This document shows positions 38,390-46,670 of a stretch of DNA of 64,000 nt, one piece after another (the first letter of the stretch is position 1; each line of letters opens with the position of its first letter). A program made the translations under genes and the position numbers. A model generated the notes under the pieces. That model had not been told where the DNA came from, searched no databases, and saw only the letters and a program-made list of their open reading frames with translations. The stretch comes from Pseudarthrobacter enclensis (lineage in GTDB: Bacteria > Actinomycetota > Actinomycetes > Actinomycetales > Micrococcaceae). Location: positions 62,001 through 126,000 of the forward strand of contig NZ_KQ758600.1 of assembly GCF_001457025.1 (NCBI RefSeq). Reading direction: 5' to 3'.

Positions 38390-41300
38390 ATGACCTCTTC
38401 GAGCTACCTCCGTTTCCCGCATCTGCACGGCGATCTGGTCACCTTCGTGGCTGAGGACGACGTCTGGATCGCGCCGTTGGGCGGTGGACGCGCCTGGCGT
38501 GTCTCCTCGCTCCAGCTGCCTGCCCGCAACCCGCGTTTTACTCCCGACGGCAGGAAGCTGGTGTGGACCGTCGTGCAGGGGACGGCTCCGGAAGTGGTTG
38601 CCGCGGACGTCGACGGCGGAGGCTACCGCCAACTCACCTACTTCGGGCACGGCACTACCCGGGTGAAGGGCTTCACGGCGAACGGGGACGTGGTAGTCAC
38701 CAGCGCGTTCCGCCAGGCGGAAAGCCGGCACACCTACGCCTACAGCCTCCCGGTGGAAGGCGGCTGGGCGGAGGAGCTTCCGTTCGGGCCGGTGGAGTCG
38801 GTGGCCTTCGGTCCTGAAGTCGGCGATGAACGCCCTGTCGTCCTGGGCAGTGTGCTGTCCCGGGAACCCGCCTGGTGGAAGCGCTACCGTGGCGGCACCG
38901 CCGGAAAGCTCTGGATCGACGCCGACGGCAATGGCGAGTTCGAGCGGCTCCTGCCGGAGCTGGACGGGAACCTCGCCGACCCCATGTGGGTTGACGGCCG
39001 CGTGGCTTTCCTGTCCGACCATGAAGGGTACGGAAACCTGTACTCGGCCCTTCCCAACGGCACGGATCTTCGCCGCCACACGGACCATGAGGACTTTTAC
39101 GTCCGGCACGCCGCCACCGACGGAAAGCGGGTGATCTTCGAATCCGCGGGGGAGCTGTGGGTCCTGGAACACCTCGGCGCCGAGGCGGTCCGCCTGGACA
39201 TCACGCTCGGATCCGCGTCCCAGTCGCGCCGCCCGGCGCTGCTCAAGACAAGCCGCCACTTGGGCGCAGCAGTCCCGGACACGTCGGGCCTGGCCAGCGC
39301 CATCGAGGCCCACGGCACCGTCCACTGGCTGCGCCACAAGGACGGCCCGTCCCGGATCGTGGAAGCCACACCGGGCGTCCGCGGCAGGCTTCCTCGGCCA
39401 CTGGGCGACGGACGCATCGCGTACATCGCGGACCATGGCGGGGTCGAGGCACTGCACATCCGTGACATCGTGGCAGCCATAGACCAGCCAGGACCGGCGG
39501 CAGCGCCGGAACCCGCAGCTGCTCCGGACCCGGCAGAAGCTTCCGCGGCGGGTACGGACGCGGGCCAGGCGGCCGGCGACACCGTCTCCCTTCCGCAACC
39601 CGTGCCCGCCGCGGGCGCGGCAGTGCTCGCAGGGCACCAGCAGTCCGCGGGGACCCGGGACGACGCCCTGGCCGGCGCCGGACAACAGCCGGATGTTGCA
39701 CCTGCGGGCGGTTCGTCCGCTCCCGCGCCGCAGCCACCTGCCGCGGAGGGGGAGGACCCAACGGACGTGTCGGTTCCGACGCCGGCACGCGCCAGCGCCC
39801 TCGAGGCCAGCCCCGACGGCAGGTGGCTGGCCTTGGGAACATGCTTCGGCGAGGTCTATGTTGCCGATGCCGCCACCGGCACCCTGACGCTGCTCGCCAG
39901 CATCGGTGAGGGCACCATTTCCGATCTCGCGTGGTCCGGGGACTCGGCCTGGCTTGCCTGGTCCGAACCCGTCACGTCCTTTGGCTCCCGCAGCCGCCTC
40001 CGGGCCGCCCACGTGGCGGTGCCGGGCTCACAGCCGGTGGAGGTGACGGACGGCCGCTTCTGCGACCAGTCGCCGGCCTTCACGCCGGACGGCAAGTACC
40101 TGGCCTTCCTGTCCAACCGCAGCTTCGACCCGGTCTATGACGGCCATTCCTTCGACCTGTCGTTCCCCAGCCCCATCAAGCCGTACCTGGTGGCACTTGC
40201 CGCCGGGACGCCGTCGCCGTTTGGACCGGACGTGGCCGCCGCGGCGCCCGCATCCGCCGGCGGAACGCCGGAAACCGCGACTTCCGGCGACAAGGACGCG
40301 ATTCCGGCAGTACGCCTCGACGCCGAAGGCCTGGCCCACCGCGTCATCAGCGTCCCGGTCCCGCAGGGAAACTACACCCGGCTCACCGCCGTGCAGGGTG
40401 CGCTGCTGTGGCTCGACGCCGCCCTGGCCGGGGTGACAGGGGACGGCAAAGCCAGCCAGGACGACAAGGACGCACGTCCCAGCCTGGTCCGCTACGACCT
40501 CGGCCGCCGCAAGCAGGAAACCCTGGTGGAGTCGCTGGACAGCTACCGCATCTCCGGCGACCGGACCAAGGCCGTGGTGATCTCCGACAAGCAGGTCACG
40601 GCCATCCCCACCGACAGCAAGGCGGACGAGGAATCGGGCAAGCTGGTCAAGGTGGACCTGTGCCGGATCCGGGTGATGATGGATCCGGTCAGCGTCTGGG
40701 GCCAGGCCTTCGACGAGGCCTGGCGCCTGCAGCGCGATTTCTTCTGGACCGAGGACATGGCCGGCCAGGACTGGAACTCGATGCACGCCCGGTACCGCCC
40801 GCTGGTTGCCAGGCTGGGCTCCCACGACGACCTGGTGGACCTGCTCTGGGAGCTCCACGGCGAGCTGGGCACCTCCCACGCCTACGTCCGGCCTGCCCTG
40901 GTCACGGAAAACGGAAGCCACGGACAGGGCCGGCTCGGCGCCGACCTGGCCTACACGCCGTCCGGGTGGGCCATCACCCGGATCCTCGCCGGTGAGTCCT
41001 CGGATCCGCTGGCCACGTCGCCGCTGAACCGCCCGGGAGTGGACGCGAAGGCAGGCGACATCCTGTTGGCCATCGACGGCGTGCCGCTCGGCGAATCCCT
41101 GGCCCCTGCCATGCAGCTTGTAGGGGCAGCCGGACGGGCCGTGGAGCTGACCCTCCTCAACGGCCCCGGGCACGGCGAAAGCGCCGGCACCCGGCGCCGG
41201 GTCGCCGTCGTCCCCGTCAAGGACGAGGAGCGCCTGCGCTACCAGGAATGGGTGGCATCCAACCGCCGCACCGTGAGGGAAGCCTCGGCGGGCTCCTTCG

Positions 41301-41932
41301 GCTACCTGCACATCCCCGACATGATGGCCCACGGCTGGGCGCAGCTGCACCGGGACCTGGACACCGAGACGGCCCTGGACGGACTGATCGTGGATGTGCG
41401 CCGCAACCGTGGCGGCCATACCTCCCAGCTGGTGGCCGAGCTGATTGGCCGCAAGGTCACCGGCTGGAGCATGCCGCGCGGTGAGAAGCCGCGCACCTAC
41501 CCGCACCACGCACCCCGCGGGCCGGTGATCATCCTCGCCGACGAGTTCGCCGGCTCCGACGGCGACATCATCACCCAGGTGTCCAAGCTGCGGGGGATCG
41601 GACCGGTCATCGGCACCCGGACCTGGGGCGGCGTCGTGGGCATCGACAACCGGTTCGCCCTCGCGGACGGAACGGGTGTCACCCAGCCCCGCTACGCCAA
41701 CTGGTTTGGCGGCGGCGTGGGCTGGAGCGTCGAAAACTACGGGGTTGATCCGGACATCGAGGTCATCTTCCCCCCGCATGCCTACGCTGCGGGGCGCGAT
41801 CCTCAGCTTGAATACGGGATCGGCGCGCTCAAGGAAATGATCCAGGAACTGCCCACGGACCGTCCGCCGGCCCGGGAAGGCTACCGCAGGCTCCGTCCGG
41901 CGCCCCTGCCGGCGCGGGGCCAGGGAAGCTAG
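38390..41932 (+). CDS. Tricorn protease homologue (S41 family)
   Basis: Tricorn-type proteases cut peptides released by the proteasome or other proteases. The 1180-residue protein begins MTSSSYLRFPHLHGDLVTFV, then has beta-propeller repeats (PRFTPDGRKLVW and ASPDGRWLALG are typical blades), a C1-type domain, a PDZ domain (GWAITRILAGESSDP, GVDAKAGDILLAIDG) and the S41 catalytic domain. The nucleophile is S1056 in FAGSDGDIITQ. An Ala/Pro-rich insertion of about 100 residues (about 361-460) interrupts the propeller region. ATG 38390 was chosen over a much earlier open frame because homology starts there. Confidence 0.92.
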   Translation: MTSSSYLRFPHLHGDLVTFVAEDDVWIAPLGGGRAWRVSSLQLPARNPRFTPDGRKLVWTVVQGTAPEVVAADVDGGGYRQLTYFGHGTTRVKGFTANGDVVVTSAFRQAESRHTYAYSLPVEGGWAEELPFGPVESVAFGPEVGDERPVVLGSVLSREPAWWKRYRGGTAGKLWIDADGNGEFERLLPELDGNLADPMWVDGRVAFLSDHEGYGNLYSALPNGTDLRRHTDHEDFYVRHAATDGKRVIFESAGELWVLEHLGAEAVRLDITLGSASQSRRPALLKTSRHLGAAVPDTSGLASAIEAHGTVHWLRHKDGPSRIVEATPGVRGRLPRPLGDGRIAYIADHGGVEALHIRDIVAAIDQPGPAAAPEPAAAPDPAEASAAGTDAGQAAGDTVSLPQPVPAAGAAVLAGHQQSAGTRDDALAGAGQQPDVAPAGGSSAPAPQPPAAEGEDPTDVSVPTPARASALEASPDGRWLALGTCFGEVYVADAATGTLTLLASIGEGTISDLAWSGDSAWLAWSEPVTSFGSRSRLRAAHVAVPGSQPVEVTDGRFCDQSPAFTPDGKYLAFLSNRSFDPVYDGHSFDLSFPSPIKPYLVALAAGTPSPFGPDVAAAAPASAGGTPETATSGDKDAIPAVRLDAEGLAHRVISVPVPQGNYTRLTAVQGALLWLDAALAGVTGDGKASQDDKDARPSLVRYDLGRRKQETLVESLDSYRISGDRTKAVVISDKQVTAIPTDSKADEESGKLVKVDLCRIRVMMDPVSVWGQAFDEAWRLQRDFFWTEDMAGQDWNSMHARYRPLVARLGSHDDLVDLLWELHGELGTSHAYVRPALVTENGSHGQGRLGADLAYTPSGWAITRILAGESSDPLATSPLNRPGVDAKAGDILLAIDGVPLGESLAPAMQLVGAAGRAVELTLLNGPGHGESAGTRRRVAVVPVKDEERLRYQEWVASNRRTVREASAGSFGYLHIPDMMAHGWAQLHRDLDTETALDGLIVDVRRNRGGHTSQLVAELIGRKVTGWSMPRGEKPRTYPHHAPRGPVIILADEFAGSDGDIITQVSKLRGIGPVIGTRTWGGVVGIDNRFALADGTGVTQPRYANWFGGGVGWSVENYGVDPDIEVIFPPHAYAAGRDPQLEYGIGALKEMIQELPTDRPPAREGYRRLRPAPLPARGQGS

Positions 41933-41967
41933 GCCAGGGCCCGGCGCCGTGTGCGCCGGGCAGCAGG

Positions 41968-42010
41968 AAGGCCCTGCCTGCCGGATATCTCCGGCAGGCA
42001 GGGCCTTTTG
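41968..42010. terminator. Bidirectional terminator, tricorn gene / osmC
   Basis: A perfect 18-nt stem (41968-41985 with 41990-42007) with a TATC loop begins AA and is followed by TTTG, between convergent genes. Confidence 0.88.
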
Positions 42011-42027
42011 CGTGGGTGCTGCGGGGC

Positions 42028-42456
42028 CTAGGACTGCAGCGTGGCGTCGAGGGTGATCTCGATCCCCGCCAGTGCCTGCGACACGGGGCAGCCCTTCTTG
42101 GCGGCCTCGGCGATGCGCTGGAAGTCTTCCTCCGAGATGCCGGGGATCCGGGCGTTCAGGGTCAGGTGGCTGCCGGTGATGCCGGTGCCGGGCTGGAAGC
42201 CGACCTCAGACTTGGTGTTGACTTCCTCAGGGGTGAAGCCGGCCTGGCTGAGTTCGTGGCTGAAGGCCATGGAGAAGCATGCGGAGTGCGCGGCCGCAAT
42301 GAGTTCCTCCGGGCTGGTCTTTCCGCCGGCCGCCTCGGTGCGGGCCTTCCAGGTGACGTCGAACGTGCCCAGGCCGGAGCTGTCCAGCGTGGTGTTGCCG
42401 GAACCCTCGGCCAGGCTGCCGGTCCATACAGTGTGCGCGTTGCGTGTTGTAGCCAT
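42028..42456 (-). CDS. OsmC family peroxiredoxin
   Basis: OsmC/Ohr proteins reduce organic hydroperoxides with a two-cysteine centre. The 142-residue protein has both cysteines: AAHSACFSMAFSHEL and AKKGCPVSQAL. The N-terminal ARTEAAGGKTSPEELIAA fits OsmC rather than Ohr. ATG 42456 follows GAGGAGTGAC, a good ribosome site. Confidence 0.93.
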   Translation of the reverse strand: MATTRNAHTVWTGSLAEGSGNTTLDSSGLGTFDVTWKARTEAAGGKTSPEELIAAAHSACFSMAFSHELSQAGFTPEEVNTKSEVGFQPGTGITGSHLTLNARIPGISEEDFQRIAEAAKKGCPVSQALAGIEITLDATLQS

Positions 42457-42589
42457 GTCACTCCTCGACGTTGATACGATCCGGGCCCGGCATGCGCCGT
42501 GGGCCCGCCGTTTCCCATCCTAGGGATTAGCCCGCGAGCGTGCACGGGTTGTCCGCTCAGAGAGGATTGTGACCAGGGCCGGACACCAC

Positions 42590-42628
42590 GACGGCGGCGC
42601 GCCCCGTGAGCCGGGGTGCGCCGCCGTC
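42590..42628 (-). terminator. GC-rich hairpin after the small membrane protein gene
   Basis: Arms of 16 nt (42590-42605 with 42613-42628, one G-T pair) around GTGAGCC lie 20 nt beyond the 42648 stop. There is no T tract, so it may be an imperfect terminator or stabilising hairpin. Confidence 0.6.
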
Positions 42629-42647
42629 AGGTGCGGTGCGGGTTGCG

Positions 42648-43001
42648 CTACTGCCAGAGCGTTGCCAGGGCGATGTTCACCAGCGCCAGGCCGCCGACAC
42701 CGTGGGCGAGGCCGGTGGAAACCGGCTGGCCGTTCTTGGCCTTGCGGGCACCGATCACGGCCAGCACGGCGACCACGATGGCGATGACGAACTTGATGCC
42801 CAGCTTGGCGTAGTTCGGGTCGGCGTCGGGCATGAAGGGGAGGAGCCCCATCATGGCAATGCCGGTGAGGAGCTGAAGGAACGCGCCGTCACGCTGGCGC
42901 GGGTGGACCGTGGGCTCCCGCATCGTGGCGATCCAGTAGCCCACGATCATGGCAGCCCCGATGACGTGCAGGAACACCAGAATGCTGTAAAGAATAGTCA
43001 T
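42648..43001 (-). CDS. Small four-helix membrane protein of unknown function
   Basis: I do not recognise a defined family. The 117-residue protein begins MTILYSILVFLHVIGAAMIVGYW and has four hydrophobic segments (about 2-24, 40-56, 66-84 and 97-115). Segment 1 carries a His and segment 4 lies near a second His, which could suit a cofactor, but that is speculation. On its strand TAAGCT ends 7 nt before the ATG (leaderless). A degenerate BlaI-like palindrome overlaps the position of its -35. Confidence 0.7.
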   Translation of the reverse strand: MTILYSILVFLHVIGAAMIVGYWIATMREPTVHPRQRDGAFLQLLTGIAMMGLLPFMPDADPNYAKLGIKFVIAIVVAVLAVIGARKAKNGQPVSTGLAHGVGGLALVNIALATLWQ

Positions 43002-43007
43002 GGCTCC

Positions 43008-43039
43008 AGCTTAGCCAGTCTGTTCTACGTCCTGTAGCA
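43008..43039 (-). promoter_or_regulatory. Leaderless promoter with degenerate BlaI-like palindrome
   Basis: The minus-strand -10 is TAAGCT (43008-43013). The palindrome TTCTAC-n5-GTAGCA (plus strand, 43023-43039) covers the -35 region 10-26 bp further upstream. It equals the operators near cydA except for the last two arm positions (CA for AA). Confidence 0.4.
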
Positions 43040-43081
43040 AAACCACGCAGGCCATCGCATGCCCCGCTGTCCGTTAAACCG

Positions 43082-43136
43082 CGACGGCGGCGCGCGCCGC
43101 AGGTGGTCATCCCACCGTTGGCGCCCGCCGCCGTCG
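43082..43136 (-). terminator. Hairpin after sucB
   Basis: Arms of 10 nt (43082-43091 and 43127-43136) with inner GC pairing close a roughly 35-nt structured loop, 14 nt beyond the sucB stop on the minus strand. After the stem the minus strand reads CGGTTTAACGG. Confidence 0.6.
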
Positions 43137-43150
43137 TTCGTGGCTGGCTG

Positions 43151-44920
43151 CTAGAGACCCAGGTCCGCTTCGAAGGCGCCTTCTTCGAGGCGGGCCTTCA
43201 GGGTCTGGAGGAAGCGGCCTGCATCCGCGCCGTCCACCAGGCGGTGGTCGTAGGTCAGGGACAGGTACATCATCGAGCGGATGGCGATCGAGTCGTCACC
43301 GTTTTCGTCGGAGACGACGACGGGCCGCTTGACGATGGCGCCGGTGCCCAGGATGCCCACCTGCGGCTGGTTGATGATCGGAGTGTCGAACAGCGCGCCC
43401 ACCGAACCGATGTTGGTGATGCTGAACGTGCCGCCGGACAGTTCGTCCGGGCCGATCTTGCCGTCGCGGGTGCGGGCTGCCACGTCGGCAATCTTGCCGG
43501 CCAGGCCGGCGAGGTTCAGGTTGCCGGCGTCGGAAATGACCGGGACCAGCAGGCCCTTGTCGGTGTCGACGGCGATCGCCAGGTGCTCGGCGTTGTGGTA
43601 GGTGATTTCCTGCTTGTCCTCGTCGTACGCAGCGTTGAGCTTGGGGTGCTGCTTGAGGGCCTCGGCAACAGCCTTGGCGATGAACGGCAGGAAGGTCAGC
43701 TTGGTGCCGTTCTGGGCCTGGAAGGAGTTCTTGGCCCGGGCACGCAGCTTGGCGACCTTGGTCATGTCCACTTCATGGACCTGGGTCAGCTGGGTTGAAA
43801 CTTCCAGCGACTCACGCATGCGGCGGGCAATGACCTGGCGGATGCGCGGTGCCTTCTGCGTGGTGCCGCGCAGGGAGGACACCGCGGCGGAGGAAGCGGC
43901 GGGAGCCGATGCGGCGGGTGCTGCAGCGGAGGAAGCGGCGGGAGCCGCCTTGGCCTCGGCGGCGGCAATGACGTCCTGCTTGCGGATGCGGCCGCCCACG
44001 CCGGTGCCGGAGAGCGAGGAGATGTCCACGCCGTGCTGATTGGCCAGCTTGCGGACCAGGGGAGTGACATAACCGGACTCGGAACCGCCGGCTGCCGGAG
44101 CTGCCTGGGCTGCGGGAGCGGGTGCGGCCTGCGGTGCCGGAGCCTCCTGCTTCGGAGCTTCTGCCTTGGGGGCTTCCTGGGCGGGGGCCTCCTGGGCCGG
44201 TGCAGCCTTGGGTGCTTCCTGGGCGGGTGCAGCCGGAGCCGGTGCCTCGGCGGGGGCAGCCGCAGCGCCGGAGCCGATGACGGCCAGGACGGAGCCCACC
44301 TCGGCGGTCTCGTCCTCGTTGACCCGGATCTCCTGGAGCGTGCCGGCAACGGGGGACGGGATCTCGGTGTCCACCTTGTCGGTGGAGACCTCGAGCAGCG
44401 GTTCGTCAACCTCAACGGTGTCGCCCACGGCCTTCAGCCAGCGGGTGACGGTGCCTTCGGTGACGCTCTCGCCCAGTGCGGGGAGGGTGACGTCGTGGCC
44501 TTCGCCACCAGCGGCAGCGGGTGCCTCGGCTGCAGGCGCGTCCTGGGCCGGAGCTGCCGGGGCAGGTGCCTCTTCGGCAGGTGCTGCCGGGGCAGGTGCC
44601 TCTTCGGCAGGTGCTGCCGGTGCTTCTTCAGCCTGCTCTTCCTGGGCGGGTGCCTCGCCGGCAGGGGCGGAGCCGCCGCCGGAGCCGTCGCCGATGCGCA
44701 CCAGGGGTGCACCAACCTCTGCGGTCTCGTCCTCGGCGACCAGGATCTCTTCAATCACGCCGGCTACAGGAGAGGGGATTTCGGTGTCGACCTTGTCGGT
44801 GGAGACCTCGAGCAGCGGCTCGTCCACCTCTACCCGGTCACCTACCTGCTTCAGCCAGCGGGTGACGGTTCCTTCGGTGACACTCTCACCGAGGGCGGGC
44901 AAGTTAACGGATTCAGACAT
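43151..44920 (-). CDS. sucB: 2-oxoglutarate dehydrogenase E2 / dihydrolipoamide acyltransferase with two lipoyl domains
   Basis: The E2 core transfers acyl groups in a 2-oxoacid dehydrogenase complex. ATG 44920 gives 589 residues. There are two nearly identical lipoyl domains (lysines K43 and K182, each in [13 protein letters not shown]), separated by Ala/Pro/Glu-rich linkers. A peripheral subunit-binding domain follows (about 300-345, [19 protein letters not shown]), then the acyltransferase domain with catalytic H559 in DHRLVDG. Two lipoyl domains match the actinobacterial TIGR02927 SucB type. LipA/LipB and Lpd supply its cofactor and re-oxidation. A pyruvate dehydrogenase E2 (AceF) is the other possible label. 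Confidence 0.93.
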   Translation of the reverse strand: MSESVNLPALGESVTEGTVTRWLKQVGDRVEVDEPLLEVSTDKVDTEIPSPVAGVIEEILVAEDETAEVGAPLVRIGDGSGGGSAPAGEAPAQEEQAEEAPAAPAEEAPAPAAPAEEAPAPAAPAQDAPAAEAPAAAGGEGHDVTLPALGESVTEGTVTRWLKAVGDTVEVDEPLLEVSTDKVDTEIPSPVAGTLQEIRVNEDETAEVGSVLAVIGSGAAAAPAEAPAPAAPAQEAPKAAPAQEAPAQEAPKAEAPKQEAPAPQAAPAPAAQAAPAAGGSESGYVTPLVRKLANQHGVDISSLSGTGVGGRIRKQDVIAAAEAKAAPAASSAAAPAASAPAASSAAVSSLRGTTQKAPRIRQVIARRMRESLEVSTQLTQVHEVDMTKVAKLRARAKNSFQAQNGTKLTFLPFIAKAVAEALKQHPKLNAAYDEDKQEITYHNAEHLAIAVDTDKGLLVPVISDAGNLNLAGLAGKIADVAARTRDGKIGPDELSGGTFSITNIGSVGALFDTPIINQPQVGILGTGAIVKRPVVVSDENGDDSIAIRSMMYLSLTYDHRLVDGADAGRFLQTLKARLEEGAFEADLGL

Positions 44921-45034
44921 GTCGTCCCCGTTCTCCTTATTGATCTTTAGTGCGAATGATTGCTGCCATGGTGGAAGCCTAGTGCACCCGGCCATCGGGG
45001 CCGGGTGCACCGGGCTCGGTAATACTGTTGGGAA

Positions 45035-46417
45035 CTAGCCGTGGAGCGGCTTGCCGGCAAGCGCCAGGTGGGCCTCGCCGAGGGACTCGTTCTGGGTGGG
45101 GTGGGCGTGCAGCAGCTGCGCCACGTCCTCCGGGTAGGCTTCCCAGTTGACGATCAGCTGGGCTTCGCCGACCTGCTCGCCCATGCGGGCGCCGATCATG
45201 TGGACGCCCACCACGGGGCCGTCCTTCTGGCGGACCAGCTTCACCAGGCCGGAGGTGCCCAGGATGGAGCTCTTGCCGTTTCCGGCCAGGTTGTATTCCT
45301 GGGTCTGGACCTGGTCTTCGCCGAACTTCTCCTTGGCGGCCTTCTCGGTGTAGCCGACGGTGGCGATCTCCGGCTCGGAGTAGGTGACCTTGGGGATGTT
45401 GATGTCTTCGACGATGACCGGCTTCAGGCCGGCGATCTCTTCGGCGACGAAGATGCCCTGCTGGTAACCGCGGTGGGCCAGCTGGACGCCGGGGACAATG
45501 TCGCCCACGGCGTAGATGTTGCCGACGCCGGTGTGCAGGCGTTCGTCGGTGATGACGAAGCCGCGGTCGATGGTGATGCCCGCTTCCTCGTAGCCGAGGT
45601 TGGCGGTGACCGGGCCGCGGCCGACAGCCACCAGGAGGAGGTCTGCCTCGAAGGTCTTGCCGTCCACCAGGGTGACCTTGACGCCGTCGGCGTTCTGCTC
45701 AACGCCCTGGAAGAAGACGCCGGTGGAGAACTTGATGCCGCGTTTCTTGAAGGCGCGCTCAAAGTTCTTGATGATGGTGGCGTCCTCGTTCGGGACCAGG
45801 GAGGGCAGGCCTTCAACGATGGTGACGTCCACGCCGAAGGACTTCCAGACCGATGCGAATTCGACGCCGATGACGCCGCCGCCAAGGATGATGGCGCTCT
45901 TGGGGATGGAGTCCATGGTGAGGGCCTGGTCGGACGTGATGACCTTGCCGCCGATCTCCAGGCCGGGCAGCGTGCGGGAGTAGGAACCCGTGGCGAGGAC
46001 GATGTTCTTGCCCTTGTAGGCCGTGCCGTTGACAACGACGGTGTCGGTGCCCTGGAGCTTGCCTTCACCCTCGATGACGGTGATGCCCTTGGACTTGATC
46101 AGGCCCTGCAGGCCCTTGTACTTGCCGGCGATGATGCCGTCCTTGTACGCGTTGACGGCCGTGATGTCGATGCCGTCGAGGGTGACGTTCACGCCGTACT
46201 TGGCGGAGTCGCGGGCGTGGTCGGCCAGCTCAGCAGAGTGGAGCAGTGCCTTGGTGGGGATGCAGCCGTTGTGGAGGCAGGTGCCGCCGAGCTTGGCCTT
46301 CTCCACGAGGCCGACGGTGAGGCCGAGCTGTACTGCCCGGAGCGCCGCGGCGTACCCGCCGCTGCCGCCACCGAGTACCAGGATGTCGAATTCTTGCGCA
46401 GTTGCCTGATCGGCCAC
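45035..46417 (-). CDS. lpdA: Dihydrolipoyl dehydrogenase Lpd (E3)
   Basis: E3 re-oxidises dihydrolipoyl groups and passes electrons to NAD+. The 460-residue flavoprotein has the FAD loop VLGGGSGGYAAALRAV, the redox pair C47 and C52 in GGTCLHNGCIP, the NAD-binding GGGVIGVEFASVWKSFGV, and the C-terminal HAHPTQNESLGEAH with the catalytic His-Glu pair. Start GTG 46417 follows GAGGGAGCG. It lies immediately upstream of sucB (about 115 bp), consistent with one complex. Confidence 0.97.
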   Translation of the reverse strand: MADQATAQEFDILVLGGGSGGYAAALRAVQLGLTVGLVEKAKLGGTCLHNGCIPTKALLHSAELADHARDSAKYGVNVTLDGIDITAVNAYKDGIIAGKYKGLQGLIKSKGITVIEGEGKLQGTDTVVVNGTAYKGKNIVLATGSYSRTLPGLEIGGKVITSDQALTMDSIPKSAIILGGGVIGVEFASVWKSFGVDVTIVEGLPSLVPNEDATIIKNFERAFKKRGIKFSTGVFFQGVEQNADGVKVTLVDGKTFEADLLLVAVGRGPVTANLGYEEAGITIDRGFVITDERLHTGVGNIYAVGDIVPGVQLAHRGYQQGIFVAEEIAGLKPVIVEDINIPKVTYSEPEIATVGYTEKAAKEKFGEDQVQTQEYNLAGNGKSSILGTSGLVKLVRQKDGPVVGVHMIGARMGEQVGEAQLIVNWEAYPEDVAQLLHAHPTQNESLGEAHLALAGKPLHG

Positions 46418-46670
46418 TTAAACGCTCCCTCGCGTGAACGATGACGCGTTCTGCGCGCATCATCTGGTCTTGGACTTGCACTGCCGTGATTATGTCAGCA
46501 GGGCAGTTCTCTTGCATTTGTGACTACCGTGGTTCACCTTAGCGAACCACCCATCCATGCTCCACCTTGTCGCCGCGTTTGTGGAGCGCTTGTGTCCAGT
46601 GTCACGCGGCTTTGTGGCACAGGGATCACCTGCGCCGCAAAGCCGCGTGGACGCCCGGAGCTGCCCGGTG
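46418..46670. other. Gap between pepA and lpdA with two inverted repeats
   Basis: No gene is seen. One inverted repeat has GTGGTTC (46529-46535) and GAACCAC (46544-46550) around 8 nt. A second has 12-nt perfect arms, CACGCGGCTTTG (46603-46614) and CAAAGCCGCGTG (46638-46649), around 23 nt. The second lies just beyond the pepA stop and may be its terminator or part of an interspersed repeat. The lpdA promoter must also be here but has no clear hexamers. Confidence 0.5.

Noticed and set aside
38318..40012. N-terminal extension of the TIGR01777 protein by 565 codons
   Set aside because: It is antisense to the tricorn gene, and the family begins at MRILISGASG (start codon at 38317).
44210..44680. 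Repetitive Ala/Pro/Glu-coding DNA in sucB as a CRISPR or satellite
   Set aside because: The repeats encode inter-domain linkers of a lipoyl protein; there are no unique spacers of constant length.
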